Source: Enterovibrio norvegicus_B
GTDB taxonomy: Bacteria; Pseudomonadota; Gammaproteobacteria; Enterobacterales; Vibrionaceae
DNA: 64,000 bases
NCBI RefSeq assembly: GCF_002876705.1
Contig: NZ_MDAG01000008.1
Location: 62,001 to 126,000, forward strand
Reading direction: 5' to 3'
Position numbers and translations under genes: made by a program
The notes under the pieces: generated by a model
What the model was told of the DNA's origin: nothing
Database searches by the model: none
What the model saw: only the letters and a program-made list of their open reading frames with translations
Part shown: piece by piece, positions 44,836 to 53,906 of the stretch
How positions within the stretch are numbered: the stretch's first letter is position 1
How the letters are laid out: each line of letters begins with the position of its first letter

Positions 44836-45160
44836 TTCTCAAACATTGACTTCAGCCGTGAGTGACATGTATTCCGCATACTCATTTTCATTATTCTAAG
44901 TAGGGTTGCTTAATACGGTTTTGGTTCGACTCGCATTTTGAATATCGATTTGCAACGAATGCACACTGCGTTCGCTTCTCGCGCTCTATGTAGAATAAAT
45001 TTTCACATTAACCTTTGAAAATAAAGAATATTATTTATTTTCACTGTTTTGGCCTGTTATATGCTTTCTTGTGTTTACGGAATATCATTGTGTAAAAAAT
45101 CGACGGGACAAAAATAAAATAAGTGATTTACAAAAACTTATAAGTTAGTTGAGGTTATAT
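44836..45160. other. AT-rich intergenic region
   Basis: About 325 bases, clearly richer in A and T than the flanks. It holds an inverted repeat, GAAAATAAA (45017-45025) with TTTATTTTC (45034-45042). It leads into a 53-aa ORF. No other gene is seen. Confidence 0.45.
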
Positions 45161-45322
45161 ATGATTTGTGTGAATGAGTATGGCGAGCTATTGCAGTCTT
45201 ATGAAGATAAACAGTGTCCAGTTGAAGGGTCTGTTTATGTGGAATATTTAGATGGTGAAAAGAAAGGCAACTACTACATAGAGCTTGAGCCGGAATCTCT
45301 TGTGAAGGTGTATCTGCACTAG
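45161..45322 (+). CDS. Small acidic protein, 53 aa, unknown
   Basis: ATG at 45161 with GAGG upstream; stop TAG at 45320-45322. The 53 residues (MICVNEYGELLQSYEDKQC onward) are acidic and soluble, with a likely beta-rich core (GSVYVEYLDGEKKGNYYIELEPESLVKVYLH). It follows an AT-rich stretch and is closed by a terminator at 45356. I do not recognise the family. Confidence 0.5.
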   Translation: MICVNEYGELLQSYEDKQCPVEGSVYVEYLDGEKKGNYYIELEPESLVKVYLH

Positions 45323-45355
45323 TGTGTATCCGTTGAAAGCACCGGAATAAGCCAG

Positions 45356-45380
45356 AAAGGAGCACTGCATGCTCCTTTTT
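45356..45380 (+). terminator. Rho-independent terminator
   Basis: AAAGGAGCA and TGCTCCTTT form a stem followed by TT on the plus strand. It lies between the 53-aa gene and the convergent DUF2541 gene. Confidence 0.75.
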
Positions 45381-45395
45381 AGTTCCCGTTAAATC

Positions 45396-45779
45396 TTACT
45401 GACGCCCGTAAACGCGAATACCCGCCGACGAATTTTTTGATTCGCCAAACACTTCCAATTTCTTCACACAACGTTTGTAAGCAAATTTACGCCAATCGGT
45501 TGTCGCGTCTTCTTTGATGTTGCGATAGAAATTGATGGTTTTGGTTTCGTCGTTCTTGAAGGTCACTTTCACCTTGCGCACATAGGCGTCGCGGTCGGCT
45601 TTTAGTTTGATTGCGTTAACGCGACGGCACACCAACAACGGAATATCAGCACCGTGGCTCGCGTTTTCTAACAGGATAGTACGACCGAGTGTAATTCTTT
45701 CTTCAGCATGGGCGGTGTTTGATAGTGTCAGCATGCCCGTTAAAACGCACATCAGGGAAAGTAGCGTTTTCATTTTCAT
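45396..45779 (-). CDS. DUF2541-like periplasmic protein
   Basis: A 127-aa protein from ATG 45779, giving a signal peptide that ends in TAHA (about residue 25). The mature part (EERITLGRTILLENASHGADIPLLVCRRVNAIKLKA, then RKFAYKRCVKKLEVFGESKNSS) fits DUF2541, a small secreted family of unknown function. A longer frame would begin at a TTG and spoil the signal peptide. Confidence 0.65.
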   Translation of the reverse strand: MKMKTLLSLMCVLTGMLTLSNTAHAEERITLGRTILLENASHGADIPLLVCRRVNAIKLKADRDAYVRKVKVTFKNDETKTINFYRNIKEDATTDWRKFAYKRCVKKLEVFGESKNSSAGIRVYGRQ

Positions 45780-45909
45780 TCTTATGTATCTCTGTGAGTC
45801 GTTCAAAAATCGGCATATCGCCGAAAAGCGACGGAGTGTAGCGCCAGAAGAGAAAGAAACAACAAATTTGCGTCAATTCTTTTGGTGATATGTCAGGGTT
45901 TGAACGAAA

Positions 45910-45932
45910 CAGGCCAGATTTTATCTGGCCTG
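45910..45932. terminator. Hairpin between DUF2541 and GNAT genes
   Basis: A 10-bp perfect stem, CAGGCCAGAT (45910-45919) with ATCTGGCCTG (45923-45932). It lies just downstream of the GNAT stop on the minus strand; the T run is weak. Confidence 0.6.
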
Positions 45933-45972
45933 CAGGGATTTCTTTTTTGGAGGGAGTGACACAAGTCGGGAA

Positions 45973-46485
45973 TTATAGGAAGGCTTCTAACATGACTTCA
46001 TCAACGTATTGTCCGTTGATTTTGGCGTGCTTGGTCAATGTGCCTGCCACGGTAAACCCTTGTTTCAAATACGCGCTCAACGCGACGTCGTTGTCAGCGC
46101 GTACTTGTGCGATCAGCTTTTCAAAACCGCGGGATTTTGCTATCTCTAATGTGGTCGCAAACAGGGCGGATGCAACGCCTCTTTGACGGCTGCTTTCCTC
46201 AACGTACGTTGAAACAATACCAACGTGATCCAGCGTGCGGGTGAAGCTGGCAAAAGGCTCTACGGTTTGGTAGCCCAGTGTGGTTTTGGTGGTTTGATCT
46301 TCTGCCACGAGGAACACGCCGTTGACCGGAAAATACTGAATAAAGAAGCTTTGGTCAGACACCGAAAACGTAGAATCTAGGATGGTGAACTGCCCACCTT
46401 CGATGATCGGGTTAATGATGTCAGTAATGCGTTGAGCGTCAGAAGGCAATGCGGTGCGAATGGTTGGGTTCATAGCGTAAATCAT
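45973..46485 (-). CDS. GNAT-family N-acetyltransferase (phosphinothricin-acetyltransferase-like)
   Basis: A 170-aa protein (or 166 aa if the ATG at 46473 is used; neither has a clear ribosome site). IRTALPSDAQRITDIINPIIEGG, STYVEESSRQRGVASALFATTLEIAKSRG and ALSAYLKQGFTVAGTL are typical of the PAT-like GNAT group, which acetylates small amines or antibiotics such as phosphinothricin. The substrate is not known here. Confidence 0.8.
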   Translation of the reverse strand: MIYAMNPTIRTALPSDAQRITDIINPIIEGGQFTILDSTFSVSDQSFFIQYFPVNGVFLVAEDQTTKTTLGYQTVEPFASFTRTLDHVGIVSTYVEESSRQRGVASALFATTLEIAKSRGFEKLIAQVRADNDVALSAYLKQGFTVAGTLTKHAKINGQYVDEVMLEAFL

Positions 46486-46589
46486 CGATAAACAGTCATA
46501 TGGACGAAGCGTAGCGCACTCGTGTAGCGCGACGCCAGCGAATATTCTGCATCAAACGTGTTAATGCAGAAGGCGTTGTTTAGTGTGAA

Positions 46590-47141
46590 TTAAATGTGGT
46601 CAAGGAATGTGCGAATGTCCTGCAATGCAGGGATGGCTGGCATCTCGATACGTGCTGAACTGCTGAAACACCAAGGGTAGGGCAGTTCACTTAATCCATG
46701 AAGAAAATGCGCTGTGTTTTGAAAATCCAAGGTGAACATGTGTTTGATTGTAATGGTCAGCTTCTTCACGCTTGAACCATCTTCAGATTGAAATTCCCAA
46801 TCATAATGTCCGCAGCCTACTTTTAGATTTCCGCTTTCCTTTTCTGTCATGGCCACTAACCATTTACAGGTCAAGAGCGACCCATTTCGATCGATGGAAT
46901 CTGACAGACAAAAGGTATAAATGTTCTCATACGTTTGATTGAACTGGGAGACCAAAACATCTGAAATTGCGTGCCTTCCCACGACCTCTGATGGGAATGA
47001 AATGCCGTCTGTGTTTACCTGCATGGAGAGGGTAGCCTGCTGGGTAAACACCTGCGAAAGCAGGTGCGGTTTGTTGTTATCTTTCGCTGCGATGTAGCGA
47101 TTGATGGTCGATAATAACGGGGTAATATCGTTTTTCTGCAT
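46590..47141 (-). CDS. NTF2/SnoaL-like protein
   Basis: A 183-aa protein. INRYIAAKDNNKPHLLSQVFTQQATLSM, VGRHAISDVLVSQFNQTYENIYTFC and CGHYDWEFQSEDGSSVKKLTITIKHMFTL fit the NTF2-like cone fold. The function is unknown. It lies 59 bases downstream of pxpC on the same strand, so it may be the last gene of the 5-oxoproline operon. Confidence 0.55.
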   Translation of the reverse strand: MQKNDITPLLSTINRYIAAKDNNKPHLLSQVFTQQATLSMQVNTDGISFPSEVVGRHAISDVLVSQFNQTYENIYTFCLSDSIDRNGSLLTCKWLVAMTEKESGNLKVGCGHYDWEFQSEDGSSVKKLTITIKHMFTLDFQNTAHFLHGLSELPYPWCFSSSARIEMPAIPALQDIRTFLDHI

Positions 47142-47200
47142 CGATTCACATTCCCCTAGATCTGTTGAGCGGTTAGCTATGCTTCAATAGGCTGGCCGAA

Positions 47201-48121
47201 TTAGCCAAAGATGACGCGATTGAACAACCGTCTTTCCACTTCGGCATCTGCCACATCCATGGATGTGAACGTCACGATTTGTCCTGGCTGACGTTGGGAC
47301 AGTTGGCCTGCACCTAAACTGCTCAAACAACCGATTTTGGGGTAGCCACCAATGGTTTGACGATCTTTCATCAACACGATAGGTTGCCCATCGTTAGGGA
47401 TCTGAATCGCCCCGAACGCAATGCCTTCGGAAATGATGCCGTCTAAGCGGCTTTTGATGGGTGTGCCAGAGAGTCGATAGCCCATGCGATCGATATTCTG
47501 GCTCACTTCATAATTATTGGTGAAAAAGGTCATTTGTTCATCATGCGAAAACGAGGCATGTTGATACGCAGGCATCACGCCCAGTTCTAACGGTGCGTTG
47601 TAATCAGGAATGGTCCATTTTGGCGCGCGCTGAACAATGGGTTCTGCATGAGGCGTGAAGTGCAATACATCGCCCTTCTTCAAGGGATCGCCGTTACCCG
47701 ATAGCCCGCCCAACTGCTCACGTTTTACCGTTGAAGCACTTCCCAGTTTCTCTTCTACTTGAAAACCACCCACAACCGCCAGGTAAGCGCGAAGTCCGTT
47801 GACAGGCGCACCAAACGCTAACGTATCGCCTTTTTTCAGTGCGTACGTACACCAAGGTTGAATCGGCTTATCGTTTAAACGCGCAGCCAGATCTGCCCCT
47901 GTGATCGCCACGCTGATGGCCGCATTCGCGACAAGCTGTAACTGACCAAAGGTGATTTCCAACTGGCTTGCATCAGGCGAGTTGCCCAGCAAACGGTTTG
48001 CCCAATAAAAGGCGTGCTCGTCCATTGGTCCGCCAGTGGTAATGCCGAGGTGTTGGAAACCTTGGCGACCACTGTCTTCTATCAGGGTCAGCATACCGGG
48101 GTTGATGACGTTAAAGCTCAT
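47201..48121 (-). CDS. pxpC: 5-oxoprolinase subunit C
   Basis: A 306-aa protein of the KipA / biotin-dependent carboxylase family. MLTLIEDSGRQGFQHLGITTGGPMDEHAFYWANRLLGN is the family N-terminus, with GYPKIGCLSSLGAGQLSQRQPG near the end. With PxpA and PxpB it opens 5-oxoproline to L-glutamate using ATP. Its start overlaps the pxpB stop by four bases (ATGA). Confidence 0.93.
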   Translation of the reverse strand: MSFNVINPGMLTLIEDSGRQGFQHLGITTGGPMDEHAFYWANRLLGNSPDASQLEITFGQLQLVANAAISVAITGADLAARLNDKPIQPWCTYALKKGDTLAFGAPVNGLRAYLAVVGGFQVEEKLGSASTVKREQLGGLSGNGDPLKKGDVLHFTPHAEPIVQRAPKWTIPDYNAPLELGVMPAYQHASFSHDEQMTFFTNNYEVSQNIDRMGYRLSGTPIKSRLDGIISEGIAFGAIQIPNDGQPIVLMKDRQTIGGYPKIGCLSSLGAGQLSQRQPGQIVTFTSMDVADAEVERRLFNRVIFG

Positions 48122-48822
48122 TTGCCCTCCGAATCATTTAATACACCGCCTTGGGCGAGAAACTCTTGTTTATCGATAGGGCAAAACTTCACGCGATTCC
48201 CCACGTTGACTCTGGCAAGGTTGCGGCTTTCCCAATCCAACATGCTCAGTGGTGTGCGGCCGATGATTTGCCAGCCACCGGGTGTGCTGCTGGGGTAAAT
48301 CGCGGTTTGATTATCTGCCAAACCTACACTGCCTGTTGGCACTTTAAGGCGCGGCGTGGATTTACGTGGCATGACAATGGCATCGTCTAAACTGCCAAGG
48401 TAAGCAAACCCTGGGCTAAAGCCGATGGCATACACCCGGTATTGTCGCTCGCTGTGCAGCTTGATGACTGTCTCTGCATCTAGCGTTGTTTTTTCACACA
48501 CATCGGCCATGTCGAGCGCGACTTCTTCGCCGTAATACACGGGGATTTCAATCACGACGCTATCACTGTTGTCACTCAAACCTTCAGCATTGCTGGCGAG
48601 GGCATGTTTAATGCGTTTGATGATGTCGAAGCGGTCGGTTTGGTTTAAATCAAAACACACCAGCATCGAGTTATAAGACGGGACAATGTCAGTCACGACA
48701 TCGTCCAATTCACGCCTGACTTGGAAGATGGCGCGATTGACGTTGGCCGCAATCGCTTCATCAATGGTGTCGCCAAAATACACAATCAGGGATTGTTCGC
48801 TGACTGCTTCAATCTTAAGCAT
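48118..48822 (-). CDS. pxpB: 5-oxoprolinase subunit B
   Basis: A 234-aa protein of the KipI family. The start at 48822 has GGAG six bases upstream and gives MLKIEAVSEQSLIVYFGD. The C-terminus has YAIGFSPGFAYLGSLDDAIVMPRKSTPRLKVPTGSVGLADNQTAIYPSSTPGGWQIIG, split here by eye into the usual motifs. It lies between pxpA and pxpC. Confidence 0.93.
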   Translation of the reverse strand: MLKIEAVSEQSLIVYFGDTIDEAIAANVNRAIFQVRRELDDVVTDIVPSYNSMLVCFDLNQTDRFDIIKRIKHALASNAEGLSDNSDSVVIEIPVYYGEEVALDMADVCEKTTLDAETVIKLHSERQYRVYAIGFSPGFAYLGSLDDAIVMPRKSTPRLKVPTGSVGLADNQTAIYPSSTPGGWQIIGRTPLSMLDWESRNLARVNVGNRVKFCPIDKQEFLAQGGVLNDSEGK

Positions 48823-48832
48823 GGGTACTCCG

Positions 48833-49573
48833 TTACAGCTTGTCTTTCTTGCGCCAGTGATGAAGGGCAGAGGCGACAGCGGTGGCATGAGGGCCATCGC
48901 CATGAATGCAGAGCGTGTCTGCTTTCACTGCCAGCGTTTTACCACTGAGCGTGGTGACCGTGCCGTTTTCTATGATTTGCTGAACTTGGCGAATGATGGC
49001 GTCGGCACTGCCGTGGACAGCCCCTTCGACCTTGCGATCAACCAAGTATCCCGCATCGTCATAAGCGCGATCAGAAAACGCTTCGTACATCAGCTCAATA
49101 CCAATGTCTTCTGCCATGCCTTCGATGACACAACGGCTCGGAATCGCCATCACCACCAATGCTGAACCGGGTGCTGCTTCTTTCACCGCGAGCATCACGG
49201 TGCGTAACACATCCATGTCACGCATCATGGTGTTGTAAAGCGCGCCATGCGGTTTTACGTAATCGACATAGGTGCGTTGCAGGCGGCAAATGCCTTGCAA
49301 TGCCCCGATTTGATACGCCAACCACGCGCGCAATTCTTCGGTCGTACAATCGAACTTTCTGCGACCAAATCCGAGTAAATCCGGGTAGCCAGGGTGCGCA
49401 CCAATTGAGACGCCATGTTCGCGCGCCATCGTGACGGTTTGCTGCATGGTGACTGGGTCTGAGGCGTGAAAGCCACAGGCAATGCTCGCCATATCAATAC
49501 ACGGCATGACTGCTGCGTCATTGCCCATCACCCAAGCGCCGTAACTTTCACCCATATCGCAATTCAATTTCAT
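48833..49573 (-). CDS. pxpA: 5-oxoprolinase subunit A
   Basis: A 246-aa protein of the LamB/YcsF family. LNCDMGESYGAWVMGND, ASIACGFHASDPVTM and SIGAHPGYPDLLGFGRR are the family motifs. The ATG at 49573 has GGAG eight bases upstream. It is the 5-oxoproline-binding subunit. It lies in an operon with the TRAP transporter before it and pxpBC after it. Confidence 0.94.
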   Translation of the reverse strand: MKLNCDMGESYGAWVMGNDAAVMPCIDMASIACGFHASDPVTMQQTVTMAREHGVSIGAHPGYPDLLGFGRRKFDCTTEELRAWLAYQIGALQGICRLQRTYVDYVKPHGALYNTMMRDMDVLRTVMLAVKEAAPGSALVVMAIPSRCVIEGMAEDIGIELMYEAFSDRAYDDAGYLVDRKVEGAVHGSADAIIRQVQQIIENGTVTTLSGKTLAVKADTLCIHGDGPHATAVASALHHWRKKDKL

Positions 49574-49606
49574 CAATAACGCTCCGCTGTTATTTGGTCG
49601 CTGCTG

Positions 49607-50917
49607 CTATCGCTGACTCATGGTGGTTGGTAGGTACGTCACGATGTCAGGGAAGACGGTAATCAACACTAACCCTAAAAGGATCAGCATAAAAAACGGG
49701 AAGGCAGCCCGTGCGACATACAGTATGTTTTTGCCCGTGAGTGCCTGAATAACAAACAGATTAAAGCCAACAGGCGGTGTGATCTGTGACAGCTCAACCA
49801 CAAGCACAATGAAAATACCAAACCACAGCAGATCGATGCCTGCTTGTTGCACCATGGGCATGACCACGGCAACCGTAAGTACGACTACGGAAATACCGTC
49901 AAGGAAGCACCCTAGCACCACGAACAAGATGGTGAGATACAACAACAGTTCCATCGGTGTGAGAGACATGGATGCAATCCATTCTGCCAGCTCGCGTGGA
50001 ATGCCAAGGAAACCCATTGCCAGTGTTAGGAAGTGCGCGCCGACCAAGATAAAGCCAATCATGCAGGCGCTTTTTACTGCACCGAGCAAGCTGTCAATAA
50101 ACCCTTGGAAGGTTAACGATCCTGTTAGCCACGCCAAGATCATGGCGCCAAACACACCCAATGCAGCGGCTTCGGTTGGTGTGGTTAGTCCGCCGTAAAT
50201 CGAGCCCAATACAAAGGTGATCAAGCTGACGATCGGGATCAGCTTACGCAAGGCGGCGAAGCGTGTTGCCCATGAGGTTTCTTCCGCGTTGTGTGCAGGC
50301 AGTTCATCTTTATTGAGCAGTGCCCAGATGGTGGTGTAACCCACAAACAAGCCCATTAGCATCAGCCCTGGTAAGGCACCTGCAATGAACAAACGGCCAA
50401 TTGATACTTCTGCGGCGACGCCGTACACAATCAAGATGATTGATGGGGGAATTAGCAGCCCCAAGGTGCCAGAACCTGCCAGTGTGCCGATCGCCATGCG
50501 TTCGCTGTAACCTTGCGCTTTTAGTTCAGGCAAAGTCATGCGGCCGATGGTGGCAGCGGTGGCGGCAGATGAGCCTGATACCGCAGCAAAGATGCCACAG
50601 CTCAAGACATTGACGTGCAAGAGCTTGCCGGGGAATCCGCTTAGCCAAGGAGACAGGCCTTTAAACAAATCTTCCGACAAGCGTGTTCTGAATAACAGTT
50701 CACCCATCCAAATAAACATAGGGAGTGCGGTGAGTGACCAACTGGTGCTGGCGCCCCAACTGGATGACGCAAATAACAATCCAATCTGTTCGTTGCCCGT
50801 GAGGTACAAACCAATCACACCAACGCCGATCAGGGAAAGGGAAACCCACATACCTGCGGCGAGAAACAGCAGCAAGCTGACGGCAAGAATGATGGAAATA
50901 AGAGATATGTCAGCCAT
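49607..50917 (-). CDS. TRAP transporter large permease (DctM type)
   Basis: A 436-aa membrane protein with about 12 helices. FAAVSGSSAATAATIGRMTLPELKAQGY, LGLLIPPSIILIVYGVAA and QITPPVGFNLFVIQ are DctM marks. It moves the substrate with sodium. Its ATG overlaps the small-subunit stop by one base. Its place next to pxpABC suggests that 5-oxoproline or a related acid is the cargo. Confidence 0.92.
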   Translation of the reverse strand: MADISLISIILAVSLLLFLAAGMWVSLSLIGVGVIGLYLTGNEQIGLLFASSSWGASTSWSLTALPMFIWMGELLFRTRLSEDLFKGLSPWLSGFPGKLLHVNVLSCGIFAAVSGSSAATAATIGRMTLPELKAQGYSERMAIGTLAGSGTLGLLIPPSIILIVYGVAAEVSIGRLFIAGALPGLMLMGLFVGYTTIWALLNKDELPAHNAEETSWATRFAALRKLIPIVSLITFVLGSIYGGLTTPTEAAALGVFGAMILAWLTGSLTFQGFIDSLLGAVKSACMIGFILVGAHFLTLAMGFLGIPRELAEWIASMSLTPMELLLYLTILFVVLGCFLDGISVVVLTVAVVMPMVQQAGIDLLWFGIFIVLVVELSQITPPVGFNLFVIQALTGKNILYVARAAFPFFMLILLGLVLITVFPDIVTYLPTTMSQR

Positions 50918-51447
50918 TACGCGCGCTCCTGATCTTCTGAAAGGTCAATGTTCGCGTCTTCATCTTCACGCACTCGGTAATGCGGGGTAATGCCACGAAG
51001 GTTATCGATAAGGCTGTCCAACACCGCAAGGTTAAAGGCAATCATGCCAACCGCGAGTGGGACTTGTGGAATCCATAAAGGAATAGGGATGTAACCGTGC
51101 GTCACTTCCTCAAAATCATAGGATTCCCACACCATATAAGCGCAGTAATAGCTGGCGAAGCAAAGCAGCAAAAACGCGAGAAACAGCACCACGCTTTCGA
51201 GCGGACGTTGCCATGATTCAGGCAAACGCTGAATGGCGAGGTTTACGCGAATGTGTCCACCTTCGCGAAAGGTATACGCCAAGCCAAAGAACGTAGAGGC
51301 GGCAAGTGCGTAGCCTGAGAAATCCTCCGCAGAGGGAACAATAAAGCCGAAGAGTCGGCCGACGATTTGGGCGAGGATGATCAGCATGATCACCACGATA
51401 AAAAATCCGGATAAACCGCCCGACAGCAAATACAGGGCTCGTTTCAT
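50917..51447 (-). CDS. TRAP transporter small permease (DctQ type)
   Basis: A 176-aa protein with four membrane helices (MKRALYLLSGGLSGFFIVVI, then YALAASTFFGLAYTFREGGHIRVNL). The start at 51447 has AAGG upstream and removes an unlikely Cys/His-rich leader found in the longer frame. It is the partner of the large permease. Confidence 0.85.
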   Translation of the reverse strand: MKRALYLLSGGLSGFFIVVIMLIILAQIVGRLFGFIVPSAEDFSGYALAASTFFGLAYTFREGGHIRVNLAIQRLPESWQRPLESVVLFLAFLLLCFASYYCAYMVWESYDFEEVTHGYIPIPLWIPQVPLAVGMIAFNLAVLDSLIDNLRGITPHYRVREDEDANIDLSEDQERA

Positions 51448-51695
51448 TTCAACCTTCCTAGTCTGGCGCTGCCTTGCGTGCTGCGAATGACAGCAAGCGA
51501 TTGGCACAACAGCGCGGTGTCTCCCCATCACTTAACGTCCCTGCTTTGTTATGTTCGCGGTGAACACACCGCGCAGACACAAAGCCAATGATGGGGGCGA
51601 ACGCTTTTTTCACGTTTCGTCATCGCGACGCACCTTGTTATATGTACCTAGCCAAGGTTGACGTTGAGTGCGAGCGATGTCGATTCAGTGATGGT

Positions 51696-52676
51696 TTACT
51701 TGGCGCTATACGCGCTCAATACAGGTGTCAGTGCGGCAGGGTTTTCTTGTTCCCACTCATTCGTCATGGTTTGACCAATGGCTTGCAGTTCACCCAGCAA
51801 TTGCTCAGAAGGTTGAGACACCACGATGCCGTTATCAGCAAGGGTTTTGGTGTCTTTCGCTTCTTGTGCCGTCACTTCATTCCAACCACGTGCTTCTGCT
51901 TTTGCAGCTGCATCAAGGATGGCTTTTTGATCGTCTTTGTCGAGACGCTTAAATGCACGCTTGTTCACGACAACGAAGTTTTTCGGGATCCACGCTTTGA
52001 TTTCGTTGTAGTGGCTTAGGTAATCCCATGCTTGACCGTTCGCGCCTGTTGACGGTGAGGTGATCATCGCATCGATAATGCCGGTGCTGAACGCTTGTGG
52101 AATGTCTGGCACTTGAACCGTCGTCGGCGTGGTGTTCATTAAATCGGCCAAACGCGATGTTGACGGGCTGTAAGCGCGCATCTTGGTGCCTTTAATGTCA
52201 GCCAGCGCGTTCACCGGCTTTTTGGTGTAAAGGCTTTGTGCAGGCCAAGGCACGGTGTAAAGCAGGATCATGCCTTCCTTGCTCAGTTGCTTTTCAATCT
52301 CAGGTTTTGCTGCTTCCCACAGTTTCTGAGCTTGGTTGTAGTCCGTGGCAAGGAAAGGGATGTTGTCGTGTTTAAAAATAGGGTGGGTGTTACCCATGAT
52401 GCCAATGAACACTTCACCGAGTTGAACTTGCCCCGTACGCACAGCGCGTGGGATTTCAGGGTGCTTCATTAACGAGGCGCCAGAGTGCACGGTGATGTCG
52501 ACCTCACCGCCCGTTGATTCTTTGATTTGTTCGGCAAAGCCATAGGCAATTTTGGTTGGCAGATTCGCGTCACCATATGGCGTCGGCATGTGCCATTGAG
52601 CAGCAATCGCAGAGGAGGCGGTCAATGCTGAGAATGACACGACCATGGCAGGTAGCAGGGTTTTCAACAACTTCAT
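51696..52676 (-). CDS. TRAP transporter substrate-binding protein (DctP type)
   Basis: A 326-aa periplasmic protein. The start at 52676 has AAAGGAG upstream and gives a signal peptide ending in SAIA (about residue 25). QWHMPTPYGDANLPTKIAYGFAEQIKESTGGEV, DIKGTKMRAYSPSTSRLADLM and QAFSTGIIDAMITSPSTG are family motifs, with the usual Arg in KMRAY for a ligand carboxylate. It is placed between the YcsI-like gene and the permeases, so it probably binds 5-oxoproline or D-glutamate. Confidence 0.9.
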   Translation of the reverse strand: MKLLKTLLPAMVVSFSALTASSAIAAQWHMPTPYGDANLPTKIAYGFAEQIKESTGGEVDITVHSGASLMKHPEIPRAVRTGQVQLGEVFIGIMGNTHPIFKHDNIPFLATDYNQAQKLWEAAKPEIEKQLSKEGMILLYTVPWPAQSLYTKKPVNALADIKGTKMRAYSPSTSRLADLMNTTPTTVQVPDIPQAFSTGIIDAMITSPSTGANGQAWDYLSHYNEIKAWIPKNFVVVNKRAFKRLDKDDQKAILDAAAKAEARGWNEVTAQEAKDTKTLADNGIVVSQPSEQLLGELQAIGQTMTNEWEQENPAALTPVLSAYSAK

Positions 52677-52703
52677 TGGAAGTCTCCTTTTCACATGTGT
52701 TCG

Positions 52704-53543
52704 TTAAAGAATTGAGAGTTGTTCAGTACTGATATCAGTCACGAGCATCTTCCCTGGCGCGTGAGTGATAGCAATGGGTGGGCGTGCATTTGCAATGGCT
52801 AATTGCGGCGTCACACCACACGCCCAAAATACGGGGATTTCATCGTCTTTAATGGTTACCGGGTCGCCAAAGTCGGGCGAAGAAATGTCGCTGATACCGA
52901 TCATTTCTGGGTTGCCAAAATGAATCGGCGCTCCGTGAGATTTCGGTAAACGCGATGTGATTTGAATAGCGCGAATGGCATCGGCAGGCGTAAAGGGACG
53001 CATAGACACCACCAAGTTGCCGCTGAAATGTTGGCTAGGATTCGCGGGGATATTCGTTTGATACATAGAGACGTTGGACTGGCTTTCGATGTTACGAAGC
53101 GACAACCCAGCGCGCATTAACGCATCTTCAAATGAGAACGAACAGCCGAGCACAAACGTCACCATGTCAGGACGCCATAAGTCGCGAATGTTTTGTGTTT
53201 CTTTGGTGAATTCACCGTGTCGAAACACACGGTATTCGGGGACGTCAGAGCGAATATCAATGTCATCGCCCAGTGCATCGAGTAAAGGCTGGCCGGGAAG
53301 CGACACCGCAAGCAGTGGGCAAGCAATCGGGTTTTTTTGGCAGAACAGCAAGAAATCATCCGCCCAGTTTTTGGGTAAAATCACCACGTTGCCTTGTGCT
53401 AGGCCTGAAGCATAGCCGCTGGTGGCGTCCTGAAATTCGCCGCGGCGGATTTTCGTTCGTAGATTACGTGCTTCCGCCAATGCAGCATCACGCTGCATAA
53501 ATGCGATAGGACGTTCCATGCCTGTTGGTAACGTGGTCGTCAT
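52704..53543 (-). CDS. DUF1445 / YcsI-like protein, putative D-glutamate cyclase
   Basis: A 279-aa protein. LRTKIRRGEFQDATSGYASGLAQGNVVILPKNWADDFLLFCQKNP, given here as separate motifs RRGEF, SGYA.GLAQGN and LPKNWADDF, and GCSFSFEDALMRAGL and VFWACGVTPQLAIANARPPIAITHAPGKMLVTD match the family. The mammalian relative turns D-glutamate into 5-oxo-D-proline. In Bacillus subtilis ycsI also lies with the pxp genes. It is the first gene of the operon, just ahead of the TRAP genes. Confidence 0.8.
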   Translation of the reverse strand: MTTTLPTGMERPIAFMQRDAALAEARNLRTKIRRGEFQDATSGYASGLAQGNVVILPKNWADDFLLFCQKNPIACPLLAVSLPGQPLLDALGDDIDIRSDVPEYRVFRHGEFTKETQNIRDLWRPDMVTFVLGCSFSFEDALMRAGLSLRNIESQSNVSMYQTNIPANPSQHFSGNLVVSMRPFTPADAIRAIQITSRLPKSHGAPIHFGNPEMIGISDISSPDFGDPVTIKDDEIPVFWACGVTPQLAIANARPPIAITHAPGKMLVTDISTEQLSIL

Positions 53544-53906
53544 CCTTAACCCTTTCAGTGATTGCGTTGTGTTAATTAAATGTTGCAGTTTGGTGTCATT
53601 CCGTCCAATTATAGTTTTTTACCTTTTGTCATAAAAAAAATTAATCGGTCCTTAAACACTGCGAAACATCTGGAATTCGTCACGAAATGGGCTGTTTTAA
53701 ACGTGTTATTTGGGTATATGGCTGTGAAACCACTCGACTTGTCTCGACCTTGCGTATTCATTGCTCGTGGTTAATGCATAAAATTTCTAGGTAAAGTGTC
53801 CAAAGCATGGAACAACGCAGCCTCCGAAGGATGCCATTGACACAAAAAACACGAACAGGTCACGTTCGCTTTCACAGAATGTAGACCTTGGTCGCTGGAG
53901 GTATTT
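53544..53906. other. Divergent intergenic region, 5-oxoproline operon / DUF2235 gene
   Basis: A 363-base AT-rich region. A perfect -10 box, TATAAT, lies on the minus strand at 53608-53613, 65 bases before the operon start, without a good -35; this fits an activator-dependent promoter. No gene is seen. Confidence 0.4.

Noticed and set aside
46545..46571. TTCTGCAT/ATGCAGAA inverted repeat after the NTF2-like gene as a terminator
   Set aside because: An 8-bp stem with an 11-base loop and no T run; not strong enough to annotate.
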